64,000 nucleotides of DNA from Rhizobium gallicum bv. gallicum R602sp (GTDB lineage Bacteria > Pseudomonadota > Alphaproteobacteria > Rhizobiales > Rhizobiaceae), in assembly GCF_000816845.1 (NCBI RefSeq), contig NZ_CP006877.1, positions 439,501-503,500 of the forward strand, read 5' to 3'. Position numbers and translations under genes: made by a program. Position 1 is the first letter of the stretch, and the number at the start of each line of letters is the position of its first letter. Positions 17,174 to 24,810 of the stretch are shown piece after piece. The notes under the pieces were generated by a model. The model was not told where the DNA came from and did not search any database. It saw only the letters and a list, made by a program, of their open reading frames with translations.

Positions 17174-19315
17174 CTACGAATTGAGATCGATGCGTGATGC
17201 CTTCAGGTCTATATGCTCCTCTTCTTCGACGATTAGTTTCACGCCTTTGATTGTTATTTTGCCATCGGGCTGCATGACGATCTCGGATTTGCCGCAGCGA
17301 AAATGAATTTCGCCATGCGCATCGATCATCTTCTTCCTTGCAACGACCTCTCGATAATCCATGCCGGATGAGACAAACAGAGCGCCTGCCACGTTGGTAG
17401 TGTAATTCGCACCGACGGTTGCGACATAAACGCCGCTGACAGTCAGATTGAAGACTGCCGAAGTGCTCATATTGATCGAGTTTGCCGCATCTATGCTCAG
17501 GTTCCCCCGCCCGAGACCCTCATTCAGTGAGTTGCTCAGAAAGTAGCCGGCCGGTCGCAAACCAAAGACATCACGACGCGCTTCGCCGCTGACGAGATTG
17601 CCTAAACTTCCAGTGCCTACATTGATGGACAAGTTCTGGGCGATATTTTGCGTGCTCGAGCGCTCCACCTCGGTCAATGACATCCCGCCAACCGAAATGA
17701 TCCTGTTGGCATCCACGCGCTCAGTTGAATGGTTTTCGACTTTTGTCGTCATATCCCTCTGCGCATGCAGATAGATTTCTTCGCGCCCATTCTCATCCTC
17801 AAAGCTTAGCTCGTTGAAGCCCTGCCCCTTGTGGGTCTGGGTGCGGAAGATGCTCTTGGTCTTATTGGCCGGCAGATCGTAAGGCACGGCATTGGCCGGA
17901 TTGGGCACGACACCGGTCACCAGCGGCCGATCCGGATCGCCGTCTACGAAGGCGACCATCACTTCCATGCCGATGCGCGGGATGATCTGACCGCCCCAGG
18001 TGGAGCCCGCCCAGCTCTGCGCCACCCGCACCCAGCAGGTGTCGGATCCGTCCTTCTTCGCCCTGCGATCCCAAGGGAACCACACCTTGATGCGGCCATA
18101 CTGGTCCGGATGGATCTCCTCTCCCTGTGGTCCCGCGACGATCGCCACCTGGGTGCCTTCGATCCTCGGCCGCTTCGTTGCCCGATGCGGCGTCATTGGC
18201 ACGCGTGAGGGCACCGCCTCGAAGCTATTCTTGTATTCCGGCTCGTTGGAATTCGTCTCGTAGGAACGGTCGACAACCGTGTGCACCGCCTTGACGATCA
18301 CATGCTCTTCATAGACGTGGTCGGGATGGGCCACTTCATAGGGTGTGAAACGGCGGCCGGTTTCGATGACGCGGGATGTCGAGGCGCCGAACACCCGGTC
18401 ATGATCGGCTTCACTTGCTTGCATCCTCAGCTTTTCCGCCCGCTCGGCTTCCGCAACAGTCGAGATGCGGGCCGGGTATTCGTAAAGCTCGCGCTTGACC
18501 GCCTCCGGCATCTGCACGAGCGACGGCGTCATCGTGCCGGGCACCATCCGCGGCGTCTCGAAATTCCAGTCTGCTCCGGCCCTTTGTCCCGGCACATAGG
18601 AATAGCGCCGGCTCCAGTCATTGATATGGTTCCGGTCTGATGAGCCCTGCGCCAGCCGGACCTTGGCCTCACCCTGCGCCGAGGCTGACGGACCAAGCCA
18701 ACCCGCCACACTGTCAGCGACCTGCAGCTTGTGCTTGCCGTCCTCATGGCTGAACCAGTAAAACAGTCCATCTTCCTCGAAGCGCCGCGTGAGATAGGCA
18801 AGATCGGTCTCGTTCCATTGAACCGAATAATGCTGCGGCGGTGGGCGGGTAATCACGCCGGAGACGTCTGGCGCCGGAATACCATGTTCGGAAAAAAGCG
18901 TCTCAACGATATCAATCGCGGTCTTGTCCATCCAGATGCGGCAGTCGGAGCGGCGCGAAAGCAGCCACATCTGCGGTCTGAGCACCATGGAATAGGAACG
19001 CAGGCCACGGGTGATCGGCGGCCCCTCGTTGAGCTCCGTCACCAAGCCGTTGAAAGGTCGGCGCACCGCGCTGCCGTCTTCGTCGTCACCCTGCTGCACT
19101 TCGACTGATACATCCATCAATCGGCCGATCAGTTCTTCCGGCCTGACGGTCGGCTTCTTGGCACGCGCAGAGACGCGGATCTCAAAGAGCGACGACACTC
19201 CCTCCTCGATCGTCACCCGTTCGGCCAGCAACTGATCTTGCCCGAGCGGCGAGACGATCTTCAGGATGCGGCTCGCCTGGATGAAATCGGCGGCAGAGGA
19301 AATGCCATTGTCCAT
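17174..19315 (-). CDS. vgrG: Type VI secretion tip protein VgrG (TssI)
   Basis: 713 residues. It has the gp27-like N-terminal half (VEVQQGDDEDGSAVRRPFNG, WLLSRRSDCRIWMDKTAIDI), the OB-fold gp5-like region (VAIVAGPQGEEIHPDQYGRI KVWFPWDR), the CWVRVAQSWAGSTWGGQIIP and GMEVMVAFVDGDPDRPLVTG blocks, and the C-terminal beta-helix plus DUF2345-type end (DAHGEIHFRCGKSEIVM). It ends soon after, so it carries no fused effector domain. No tss structural genes are in the window, making this an orphan VgrG cluster that depends on a T6SS encoded elsewhere. The next gene begins 13 bp downstream. Confidence 0.95.
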   Translation of the reverse strand: MDNGISSAADFIQASRILKIVSPLGQDQLLAERVTIEEGVSSLFEIRVSARAKKPTVRPEELIGRLMDVSVEVQQGDDEDGSAVRRPFNGLVTELNEGPPITRGLRSYSMVLRPQMWLLSRRSDCRIWMDKTAIDIVETLFSEHGIPAPDVSGVITRPPPQHYSVQWNETDLAYLTRRFEEDGLFYWFSHEDGKHKLQVADSVAGWLGPSASAQGEAKVRLAQGSSDRNHINDWSRRYSYVPGQRAGADWNFETPRMVPGTMTPSLVQMPEAVKRELYEYPARISTVAEAERAEKLRMQASEADHDRVFGASTSRVIETGRRFTPYEVAHPDHVYEEHVIVKAVHTVVDRSYETNSNEPEYKNSFEAVPSRVPMTPHRATKRPRIEGTQVAIVAGPQGEEIHPDQYGRIKVWFPWDRRAKKDGSDTCWVRVAQSWAGSTWGGQIIPRIGMEVMVAFVDGDPDRPLVTGVVPNPANAVPYDLPANKTKSIFRTQTHKGQGFNELSFEDENGREEIYLHAQRDMTTKVENHSTERVDANRIISVGGMSLTEVERSSTQNIAQNLSINVGTGSLGNLVSGEARRDVFGLRPAGYFLSNSLNEGLGRGNLSIDAANSINMSTSAVFNLTVSGVYVATVGANYTTNVAGALFVSSGMDYREVVARKKMIDAHGEIHFRCGKSEIVMQPDGKITIKGVKLIVEEEEHIDLKASRIDLNS

Positions 19316-19428
19316 GAAGCCCCCACACTTCTTAATTAGGAAAGGCGCCGGCCAGAACGGACTGGCGCAGAAAAATGCACGTCATGCTTGCACGGATAAA
19401 ATAGGTACTAGGGCCCGGTGGTCAAGCT

Positions 19429-20100
19429 ATGGATCGCCTTAAGAAAGCGAACAGGCCAACGCCTATCGCGATGGCTCTGATCTCAGCGCTGCCGCCGGCG
19501 ACCAATCACGAGCAGGTGCAAAACAAATCACAGCGGCATATCCGGTGTCCGGCGTATCGAGACGCAAGAAGGGGATGCCTGGCAAGCCACGCTGATGACC
19601 CGAGAGGGACGGAAGCGGGAAAGCTTCTCTGTCGCCAAATACGGAGAAGGGCCGCCAAATTGCTCGCCATCGTTCAACGAGGTAAACGGCTGAAGGACTT
19701 CGCCGTCAAGCATCTTGCCTATTCTCACCACGCCGAAGCGGTTGGAAGGCAGTATTTTGCCGACCAGCTGGTGCCGCGAGCGTGTCCATCCGGAGGTCAA
19801 CTCACCGAGGACGAAATCCAGTCGCGTCTGCAAGGCATCAACGCCCATTTCAACTCCTTGCGTCCGCCGCGTTTAAGGATCCGCATCATGGACGGCCAGG
19901 GCAACAGCCTTCTTGACTCGGGTCGCTTAGATCCCGGCCAAGGCTTCAACGTGCTCGTCTTTGTGTCGAGAGAACTGATCTACAGGCAAATGGGAATTTG
20001 GCAGACCGCCTTCTGCGACACGGATATCGCGCTGAAGCGGCTGTGTCATGACTGTACGTCGGACCGCCTCGAAGGAGGCCCTTCCGGCCGACTCAGCTGA
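19429..20100 (+). pseudogene. Frame-disrupted AP2-like DNA-binding protein gene
   Basis: One frame (about 19520-19680) encodes SGISGVRRIETQEGDAWQAT followed by GRKRESFSVAKYGEG. This follows the pattern of an AP2/ERF-like DNA-binding domain (GVR, W, Gly, FS..KYG). The same protein appears to continue in a second frame as AKLLAIVQRGKRLKDFAVKH and later RPPRLRIRIMDG and NVLVFVSRELIYRQMGIWQT. That needs at least one frameshift near 19660. A further break is needed to reach a start, since the first frame has a stop at 19478. The long continuous plus-strand frame from 19429 is therefore only partly the true one. The AP2 assignment is from pattern memory. Confidence 0.4.
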
Positions 20101-20147
20101 TAATACCCTTGCCCTACGATTCATGGATTCATTTTGCGCAACGTCTA

Positions 20148-20843
20148 TTATTTTGGAGAGAGGCCATCGAGCAGGAAGCCGAGGCCTTTGCTGAAAGCAC
20201 CATCCCAATCGTCATCCAACAGCAGGCGGGAGCGTTCGATTGTTGGGTAGCATTCGCTGAAATGTTCAAGGCGTTGCTGAGCGGCGGCCCTATCGTCATG
20301 CGAGAGGTCGAAGCTCGCCCGGGTGATGGTGGCGCCCATCACATAGTTCCAGAGCGACCATATCGCGACGTTCAGATCTGCGTCCGTCACGCCGGCCCTG
20401 GACAAGGTCTTGCTCAGCAGTTCCAGGCGACTGAGGATGTTCGGGCCGAGCGCCCGACGTGGCAACAGCGATGCGGACCACGGATGGCGGAGCATGCTGG
20501 CGCGCCAGTCTTCGAGCATATGAACGACTTCTCCGCGCCAGTCTTGATACTGAACTATCTGCGGCGGTCCGCGATATTCGAGCACCGAGTCGAGCGCCAG
20601 ATCAAAGACATCCTCTTTGTTATCGACGTGCCAATATAGGCTCATCACGCCCGAGCCGAGGCGATCTGCCAGCCGACGCATCGTCAAACCGTCGATTCCT
20701 TGAGCGTCCAAAAGTTCTACCGCGGTCGCCACGATACGTTCCCGAGAGAGAGGCGGTTCACTGCCCGGCTCCTGCACGGGCTGGGGCCACTCACTAATCC
20801 TGTGAGACCGTTTGCTCCGGGATCCGCTACGTTTGGCTGCCAT
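20148..20843 (-). CDS. TetR family transcriptional regulator
   Basis: 231 residues from the ATG at 20843. The N-terminal HTH (RERIVATAVELLDAQGIDGL, MRRLADRLGSGVMSLYWHVD) is of the classical TetR subtype with the SLYWHV recognition helix. The C-terminal part (about 100-225) matches the TetR_C ligand-binding core rather than the AcrR type. It is divergent from the RidA-like gene, and the 42-bp palindrome at 20914-20955 lies between their starts, so it probably represses both. The ligand is unknown. Confidence 0.9.
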   Translation of the reverse strand: MAAKRSGSRSKRSHRISEWPQPVQEPGSEPPLSRERIVATAVELLDAQGIDGLTMRRLADRLGSGVMSLYWHVDNKEDVFDLALDSVLEYRGPPQIVQYQDWRGEVVHMLEDWRASMLRHPWSASLLPRRALGPNILSRLELLSKTLSRAGVTDADLNVAIWSLWNYVMGATITRASFDLSHDDRAAAQQRLEHFSECYPTIERSRLLLDDDWDGAFSKGLGFLLDGLSPK

Positions 20844-20913
20844 CTGTCTTCCTTGCTCCTTTAAACGTCGATGTAAGCCGACAATACGACGAATGTCGAT
20901 CCTGACCGATTGA

Positions 20914-20955
20914 CTCGTACGTCGTACGATGCGATGCAGTCGTACGACGTACGAG
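20914..20955. promoter_or_regulatory. Large palindromic operator for the divergent TetR regulator
   Basis: A perfect inverted repeat: 16-nt arm CTCGTACGTCGTACGA, a 10-nt spacer, then TCGTACGACGTACGAG. Each arm is itself nearly palindromic (CGTACG-T-CGTACG), so up to two TetR dimers could bind. It sits 71 bp from the TetR start and 85 bp from the RidA start. Confidence 0.85.
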
Positions 20956-21039
20956 CAAATCGTATGGAGCGCTGGGTTAAGTTCAATCCTGCCGGCCGCG
21001 AGATACGTTGCTCGCAATCCGCAGAGCCAAGAGAAAATC

Positions 21040-21525
21040 ATGTCACAGGCAATCAAGCGTCTGCTTATCGGAGGGCTAATCATCATGACCATGGGAACCA
21101 CTGCGACGACGGCGAATGAGAATGATCCCAGGCTGACCATCGTCAATCCACAAAACCTTTACGACCCGACGCCGAATGGCTACAGCACGGCGGTGATTGT
21201 TCCCCACGGAGCCCGGGTGGCCTACATCTCCGGACAGGGCGGCCAAGACAGCACGGGAGCCTTATCGCCCGACTTCGCTATCCAGGTTCAGCAGGCCTAC
21301 GCAAATTTGCGCACCGCCCTCGATGCGCTCGGTGCCAGGCCGAACCAGGTTGTCAAGCTCACGGTCTTCGTGGTCGATCACGATATGTCCAAGCTTGAGG
21401 TGTTGACCAAGAGCGTCAAGGAATTGTTCGGCGAGGCGCTGCCGGCGCAGACTCTGATTCCCGTGCCCAAACTTGCAATTGACCCCATGCTCTTCGAGGT
21501 GGAAGCCGTGGTCGTGCTTCACTAG
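21040..21525 (+). CDS. RidA/YjgF family protein with apparent signal peptide
   Basis: About 161 residues from the ATG at 21040, preceded by AAGAGAA; a longer frame from 20929 would start inside the operator. The N-terminus (IKRLLIGGLIIMTMGTTATT) looks like an export signal, followed by a RidA domain (AYISGQGGQDSTGALSPDFA, VKLTVFVVD, PAQTLIPVPKLAIDPMLFEV). Cytoplasmic RidA deaminates reactive enamines and imines. The catalytic Arg of that subgroup (normally in R-P-R-C-V near the end) is replaced by TLIPV, so classical deaminase activity is doubtful. Control by the adjacent TetR is likely. Confidence 0.82.
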   Translation: MSQAIKRLLIGGLIIMTMGTTATTANENDPRLTIVNPQNLYDPTPNGYSTAVIVPHGARVAYISGQGGQDSTGALSPDFAIQVQQAYANLRTALDALGARPNQVVKLTVFVVDHDMSKLEVLTKSVKELFGEALPAQTLIPVPKLAIDPMLFEVEAVVVLH

Positions 21526-21791
21526 CGGGCGAGCTGCTGGCCCCGATCCCTCAAATTTTAACAGGTCGAGAGCGCCGCCGCCGGCGCTTCACAATCACGA
21601 GGGGCGCGCCCGTCAGGAAAGAAGGTGAAGGATGACTTCCAAGAGCGACGATCAGGAAGCCTTCGCGTGGGTGCGGTTGCCTGGCTCAACAGAACCGGTA
21701 GTGGCTGACCGCGCGCGAAGGAACGGCCGTGGCCTTACCGCCACAACCAACTCCGTCGGCTGCTAAAAGGCGCGGCCCGGGATCGTGACGT

Positions 21792-22262
21792 CTACGGCAG
21801 GTGGCTGAAGCGGGCGATCTGCGCATCTTTCATGAGGCTGCGAAAATTAGGCCCACTGACATGCACGAGTGTCTTGTGGTCACCACCTTCGAAATAGACG
21901 TCGCTCGCGTCGCCGAGGCTTTCGTCGAGGATCACTGGCACATCGTAGGCGGGTCCAATGGGTGGTACCGCGCCAATGTCGCAATCCGAAAAAAGCGAGC
22001 TAACCTCTTCCTCCGAGGCGAGGCCAAGACGTCTGTTCATCAGATCCTGCAATGTGGAGAGCTCGATCCGGTGTGTGCTCGGAACAACGGCTAGGACATA
22101 CCCCGTTTCGTGATGTACGACCACGGATTTGGCCAGCCTGCTACCCGGAATATGCGCAGCTTGCGCCGACTGGCTGGTTGTTGCTGTGCGGTGATGAGCA
22201 ACAGTGTCGTAAGCGATACCCTCACCGGCGATATAGTCCTGAAGTTTTCCCGCGATCGTCAT
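21792..22262 (-). CDS. YbaK/ProX-type aminoacyl-tRNA deacylase
   Basis: 156 residues from the ATG at 22262; a GTG three codons upstream overlaps the AGGGAG ribosome site. A single YbaK domain: TATTSQSAQAAHIPGSRLAK with the conserved Lys, VPSTHRIELSTLQDLM, and the C-terminal GGDHKTLVHVSGPNFRSLM. These enzymes hydrolyse mischarged tRNA such as Ala- or Cys-tRNA(Pro) in trans; which substrate applies cannot be read. It stands alone, convergent with RidA. Confidence 0.85.
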   Translation of the reverse strand: MTIAGKLQDYIAGEGIAYDTVAHHRTATTSQSAQAAHIPGSRLAKSVVVHHETGYVLAVVPSTHRIELSTLQDLMNRRLGLASEEEVSSLFSDCDIGAVPPIGPAYDVPVILDESLGDASDVYFEGGDHKTLVHVSGPNFRSLMKDAQIARFSHLP

Positions 22263-22473
22263 CGTAGGCACTCCCTATGTTTGCCTGGGATGCATAAGGG
22301 ACATTTTCCTCTCATCATCCGGGAAGTCAACGGCGATTGGGCGGTCGCAGGTGTAAGCGGTTGGGAGACCATATTTTTACGGCCGTCGATCAACTTGCTT
22401 AGCTTCGCGCAATCTTGTGCATGTATCTGCGTTCTGCGCCGCGATGGTGCGGAGCGGGGCGCGGGAGAGAAAT

Positions 22474-22788
22474 ATGAATGCGAGAACCCAGGTTATGATT
22501 TCGATGGTAGCGGTCGCGGGCATTCTTGTCGGATGTGTCACCTATGCCGACAAGCCGGTTCTCTATCCCGTTGGCAGCCCGGTCAATCCGCCATTCGTTG
22601 CCCACGTCATGTGCATCGGTGAAGCCAATGCGATGTATGGCGAAGCGATGCAGCAATATAAACTGCGTGCACAGATGATTGGCGATTACGACAGCGCCGA
22701 AGCGGAAGCGCTCTCGCGCGGCGCTGCGCGCAGGCAGTATGACGCCTGCGCGTCGTCCGAAGGCTATCGCGCGGTCTACGATCGATAG
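22474..22788 (+). CDS. Small lipoprotein of unknown function
   Basis: 104 residues from the ATG at 22474, with GGGAGAG upstream. A lipoprotein signal (VMISMVAVAGILVGC, Cys about 21) is followed by TYADKPVLYPVGSPVNPPFV and a helical C-terminal half with AEALSRGAARRQYDACASSEG. Membrane attachment through the lipidated Cys is expected. I know of no function; two further Cys near residues 46 and 94 could form a disulfide. Confidence 0.72.
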   Translation: MNARTQVMISMVAVAGILVGCVTYADKPVLYPVGSPVNPPFVAHVMCIGEANAMYGEAMQQYKLRAQMIGDYDSAEAEALSRGAARRQYDACASSEGYRAVYDR

Positions 22789-23060
22789 GGCAGTCTGAAA
22801 CGCTCTGTTTGACAGTAGGAGAACTGCTCGCTGGCCGGTGGCAGCATGCCTGCGACCGTCAAAAAATCCGGCCCGTACAGCGTTGCACTAAGTGCAAATA
22901 TGCAATAGATATAAAAGTGCAATAATTGAAAGGATAGATCCCATTCAATTGGGATGTATGACCGGACACGCTGCGCGGGCGGATGGCGTCTTGGAATTGC
23001 CGATCTGGCGGCAATGCCTTGCGGGTAGTGACGTTGCATTTCAAAAGTGGGACAACCAAC

Positions 23061-23723
23061 ATGACCGCAGACATTGCATGCTCGGATTTCCTGCATTTCT
23101 TCCGCTCCTGGATCAGCAATCCACTTCGCGTCGCTGCAATTGCTCCCTCCGGGGTTTCGCTCGCCAAGCTGATGACGAAGGAAATCGCGGCGCTTGATGG
23201 GCCGATCATTGAACTGGGCCCCGGTACGGGGGTTTTCACGCGGGCGCTGCTTGCGCGCGGCCTCAAAGAGGCGGATTTGACGTTGATCGAATATGGCCCC
23301 GAATTCATCGATGGCCTCAAGGCACGCTTTCCGTCAGCCCGTGTCCTGCAGATGGATGCGGGGCATTTGGCACACGTCGGAATCTTCCAAGGCGAGCCAG
23401 TCGGGGCGGTGGTCAGCGGCTTGCCGCTGCTTTCGATGTCGCCGCGCAAGATCACCGCCATTCTCGCCGGCGCCTTTGCCTACATGCGGCCTGGGGGTGC
23501 GTTTTACCAATTCACTTACGGCCCACGCTGCCCTGTGCCGCGGCCAATCCTCGACCGGATGGGACTCAAGGCAAGGCATATCGGCGGCACGATGCGGAAC
23601 CTGCCTCCTGCCGCAGTCTACAGAATTTCGCGCCGCAAGCCGCTTGAGCTCTCGCGGGAGCGCTTCAAATATCGTAGCAGGGAAGCGGAGATGGAAACGG
23701 CCGCAGGAGAGACTGGCGGCTGA
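23061..23723 (+). CDS. SAM-dependent methyltransferase, PmtA-like phospholipid N-methyltransferase
   Basis: 220 residues. SAM motif I is IIELGPGTGVFTRALL (about 49-64), followed by ADLTLIEYGPEFIDGL and VVSGLPLLSMSP. The N-terminal FLHFFRSWISNPLRVAAIAP is typical of the rhizobial PmtA group, which methylates phosphatidylethanolamine toward phosphatidylcholine. Whether this copy does so is inferred from family resemblance. The next gene, a TetR regulator, starts 15 bp downstream, so the two form an operon. Confidence 0.78.
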   Translation: MTADIACSDFLHFFRSWISNPLRVAAIAPSGVSLAKLMTKEIAALDGPIIELGPGTGVFTRALLARGLKEADLTLIEYGPEFIDGLKARFPSARVLQMDAGHLAHVGIFQGEPVGAVVSGLPLLSMSPRKITAILAGAFAYMRPGGAFYQFTYGPRCPVPRPILDRMGLKARHIGGTMRNLPPAAVYRISRRKPLELSRERFKYRSREAEMETAAGETGG

Positions 23724-23738
23724 TGCAATCGGACGCAA

Positions 23739-24374
23739 ATGGCTGAAACGAAACAGACCAGCGCCGCTGAAGGGCGCCGCGAGCGCAAGCGGCGCCAGAC
23801 GCGCGAGCGCATTGAGCAGGCGGCGATGACGCTGTTTCTCGAACGCGGCTTTGATGCAACGACGATCGAGGACATCACGGATTCCGCCGACGTCTCGAAA
23901 CGCAGCTTTTTCGATTATTTCCCCTCCAAGGAAGAGGTCGTCTTCGCCTGGCAGGATTCCTTTGCCGACCGGCTGATGGCTACCATCGCCGCAAGGCCAA
24001 AGAACGAGTCGCCCCTGAAGGTCGTTGAAGAAGCAATCGTGGAAACCGTCGCCGCTTCCGCCGATGAACGTGGGCTCGCCCTTGGTGAACTCATCCGTCG
24101 CACGCCCGTGCTGAAAGCGCGCGATCAGATGAAATATGCGAAACTTGAGCAGAAGCTGACCGAAGCATTGGTCGCAAGAGGCGGCGAAGGAAAGGAAGTC
24201 CGGGCGCGCATGCGGCTTCTCTCTGCGATTGTCATCGGTGCATTGCGTGTCGGCGGCGAGCGCTGGCAGGAACGTCCGCCAGAAGGCCCCCTCGAGGCCT
24301 TTGCGAGGGAGCTTTTTGCGGATCTTTGGAAGATGCTGGCGGATTTTGGCGACCAAGCGAAAATTCGGCGGTAG
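23739..24374 (+). CDS. TetR/AcrR family regulator
   Basis: 211 residues. The N-terminus is basic (RRERKRRQTRERIEQAAMTL) and leads into an HTH with FDATTIEDITDSADVSKRSF and FFDYFPSKEEVVFAW. The C-terminal ligand domain is of the variable type. It follows the methyltransferase gene by 15 bp in the same orientation, so it may autoregulate that pair. No palindrome clear enough to name was seen upstream. Confidence 0.9.
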   Translation: MAETKQTSAAEGRRERKRRQTRERIEQAAMTLFLERGFDATTIEDITDSADVSKRSFFDYFPSKEEVVFAWQDSFADRLMATIAARPKNESPLKVVEEAIVETVAASADERGLALGELIRRTPVLKARDQMKYAKLEQKLTEALVARGGEGKEVRARMRLLSAIVIGALRVGGERWQERPPEGPLEAFARELFADLWKMLADFGDQAKIRR

Positions 24375-24530
24375 GCAATCGCGCTTTTCCGGATGATTTT
24401 TTAACCAGCTGATCAAAATTGCTGCAAAATGAGGCGCCTTCGCAAGATTGCGCGTCGAGCCATGCATGAGACGCATTGCTGCGTTGCGGTAATAACCCTA
24501 TTCTCGATGAAATCAATCGGGTACTTATAG

Positions 24531-24650
24531 CTTCGTAAGCAGCGCACTCCTCCTCCCAGCGCTCTTACGCAGACTGGTAACACTCCTCCTCCCAGTTGCC
24601 AGTCAGGATCAAGAGCCCGGTGCACCTCCTCCCGCGCCGGGCTCTTTTCT
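24531..24650 (+). ncRNA. nfeR1-like: Trans-acting small RNA with three anti-Shine-Dalgarno loops (alpha-r14/NfeR1 or cuckoo type)
   Basis: Three consecutive hairpins each expose CCTCCTCCC in the loop, at 24549-24557, 24585-24593 and 24625-24633. Hairpin 1 pairs CGTAAG/CTTACG and AGCGC/GCGCT; hairpin 2 pairs GACTGG/CCAGTC plus AAC/GTT. Hairpin 3 is a 10-bp perfect stem AAGAGCCCGG/CCGGGCTCTT followed by TTCT, an intrinsic terminator. This is the layout described for the alphaproteobacterial alpha-r14 family (NfeR1 in Sinorhizobium, osmoadaptation and nodulation) and related cuckoo RNAs, whose loops pair with mRNA ribosome sites. The 5' end is an estimate; no convincing -35 box was seen. Confidence 0.85.
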
Positions 24651-24810
24651 ATTTCAGCCCTGAAACCGGTCTGCCCATCTGTTGCGAGGCTAACGGCTGC
24701 GTGCCTTATTTGACTCCCCTTGCCCCCGCGGCGTATCTGAGCACCAGAGCCGTAGAGCGTTCAGCCAGGCGTCGATGTTGGAGTAGGGGATGTTTGACGG
24801 ATCGGGGGCC

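Noticed and set aside
11577..20147. Integrative element with att sites at tRNA-Arg
   Set aside because: The location is suggestive, but no integrase and no second copy of the tRNA 3' end were found, so a defined mobile element is not claimed.
21631..21765. 44-codon plus-strand frame with a GAAGGTGAAGG ribosome-like site
   Set aside because: The product has no recognisable features, sits in a short gap, and composition alone does not support a gene.
24531..24650. Could the three CCTCCTCCC hairpins be a CRISPR array or REP element?
   Set aside because: Repeats are too short, the flanking stems differ in sequence and the last hairpin is a terminator, which fits an sRNA instead.
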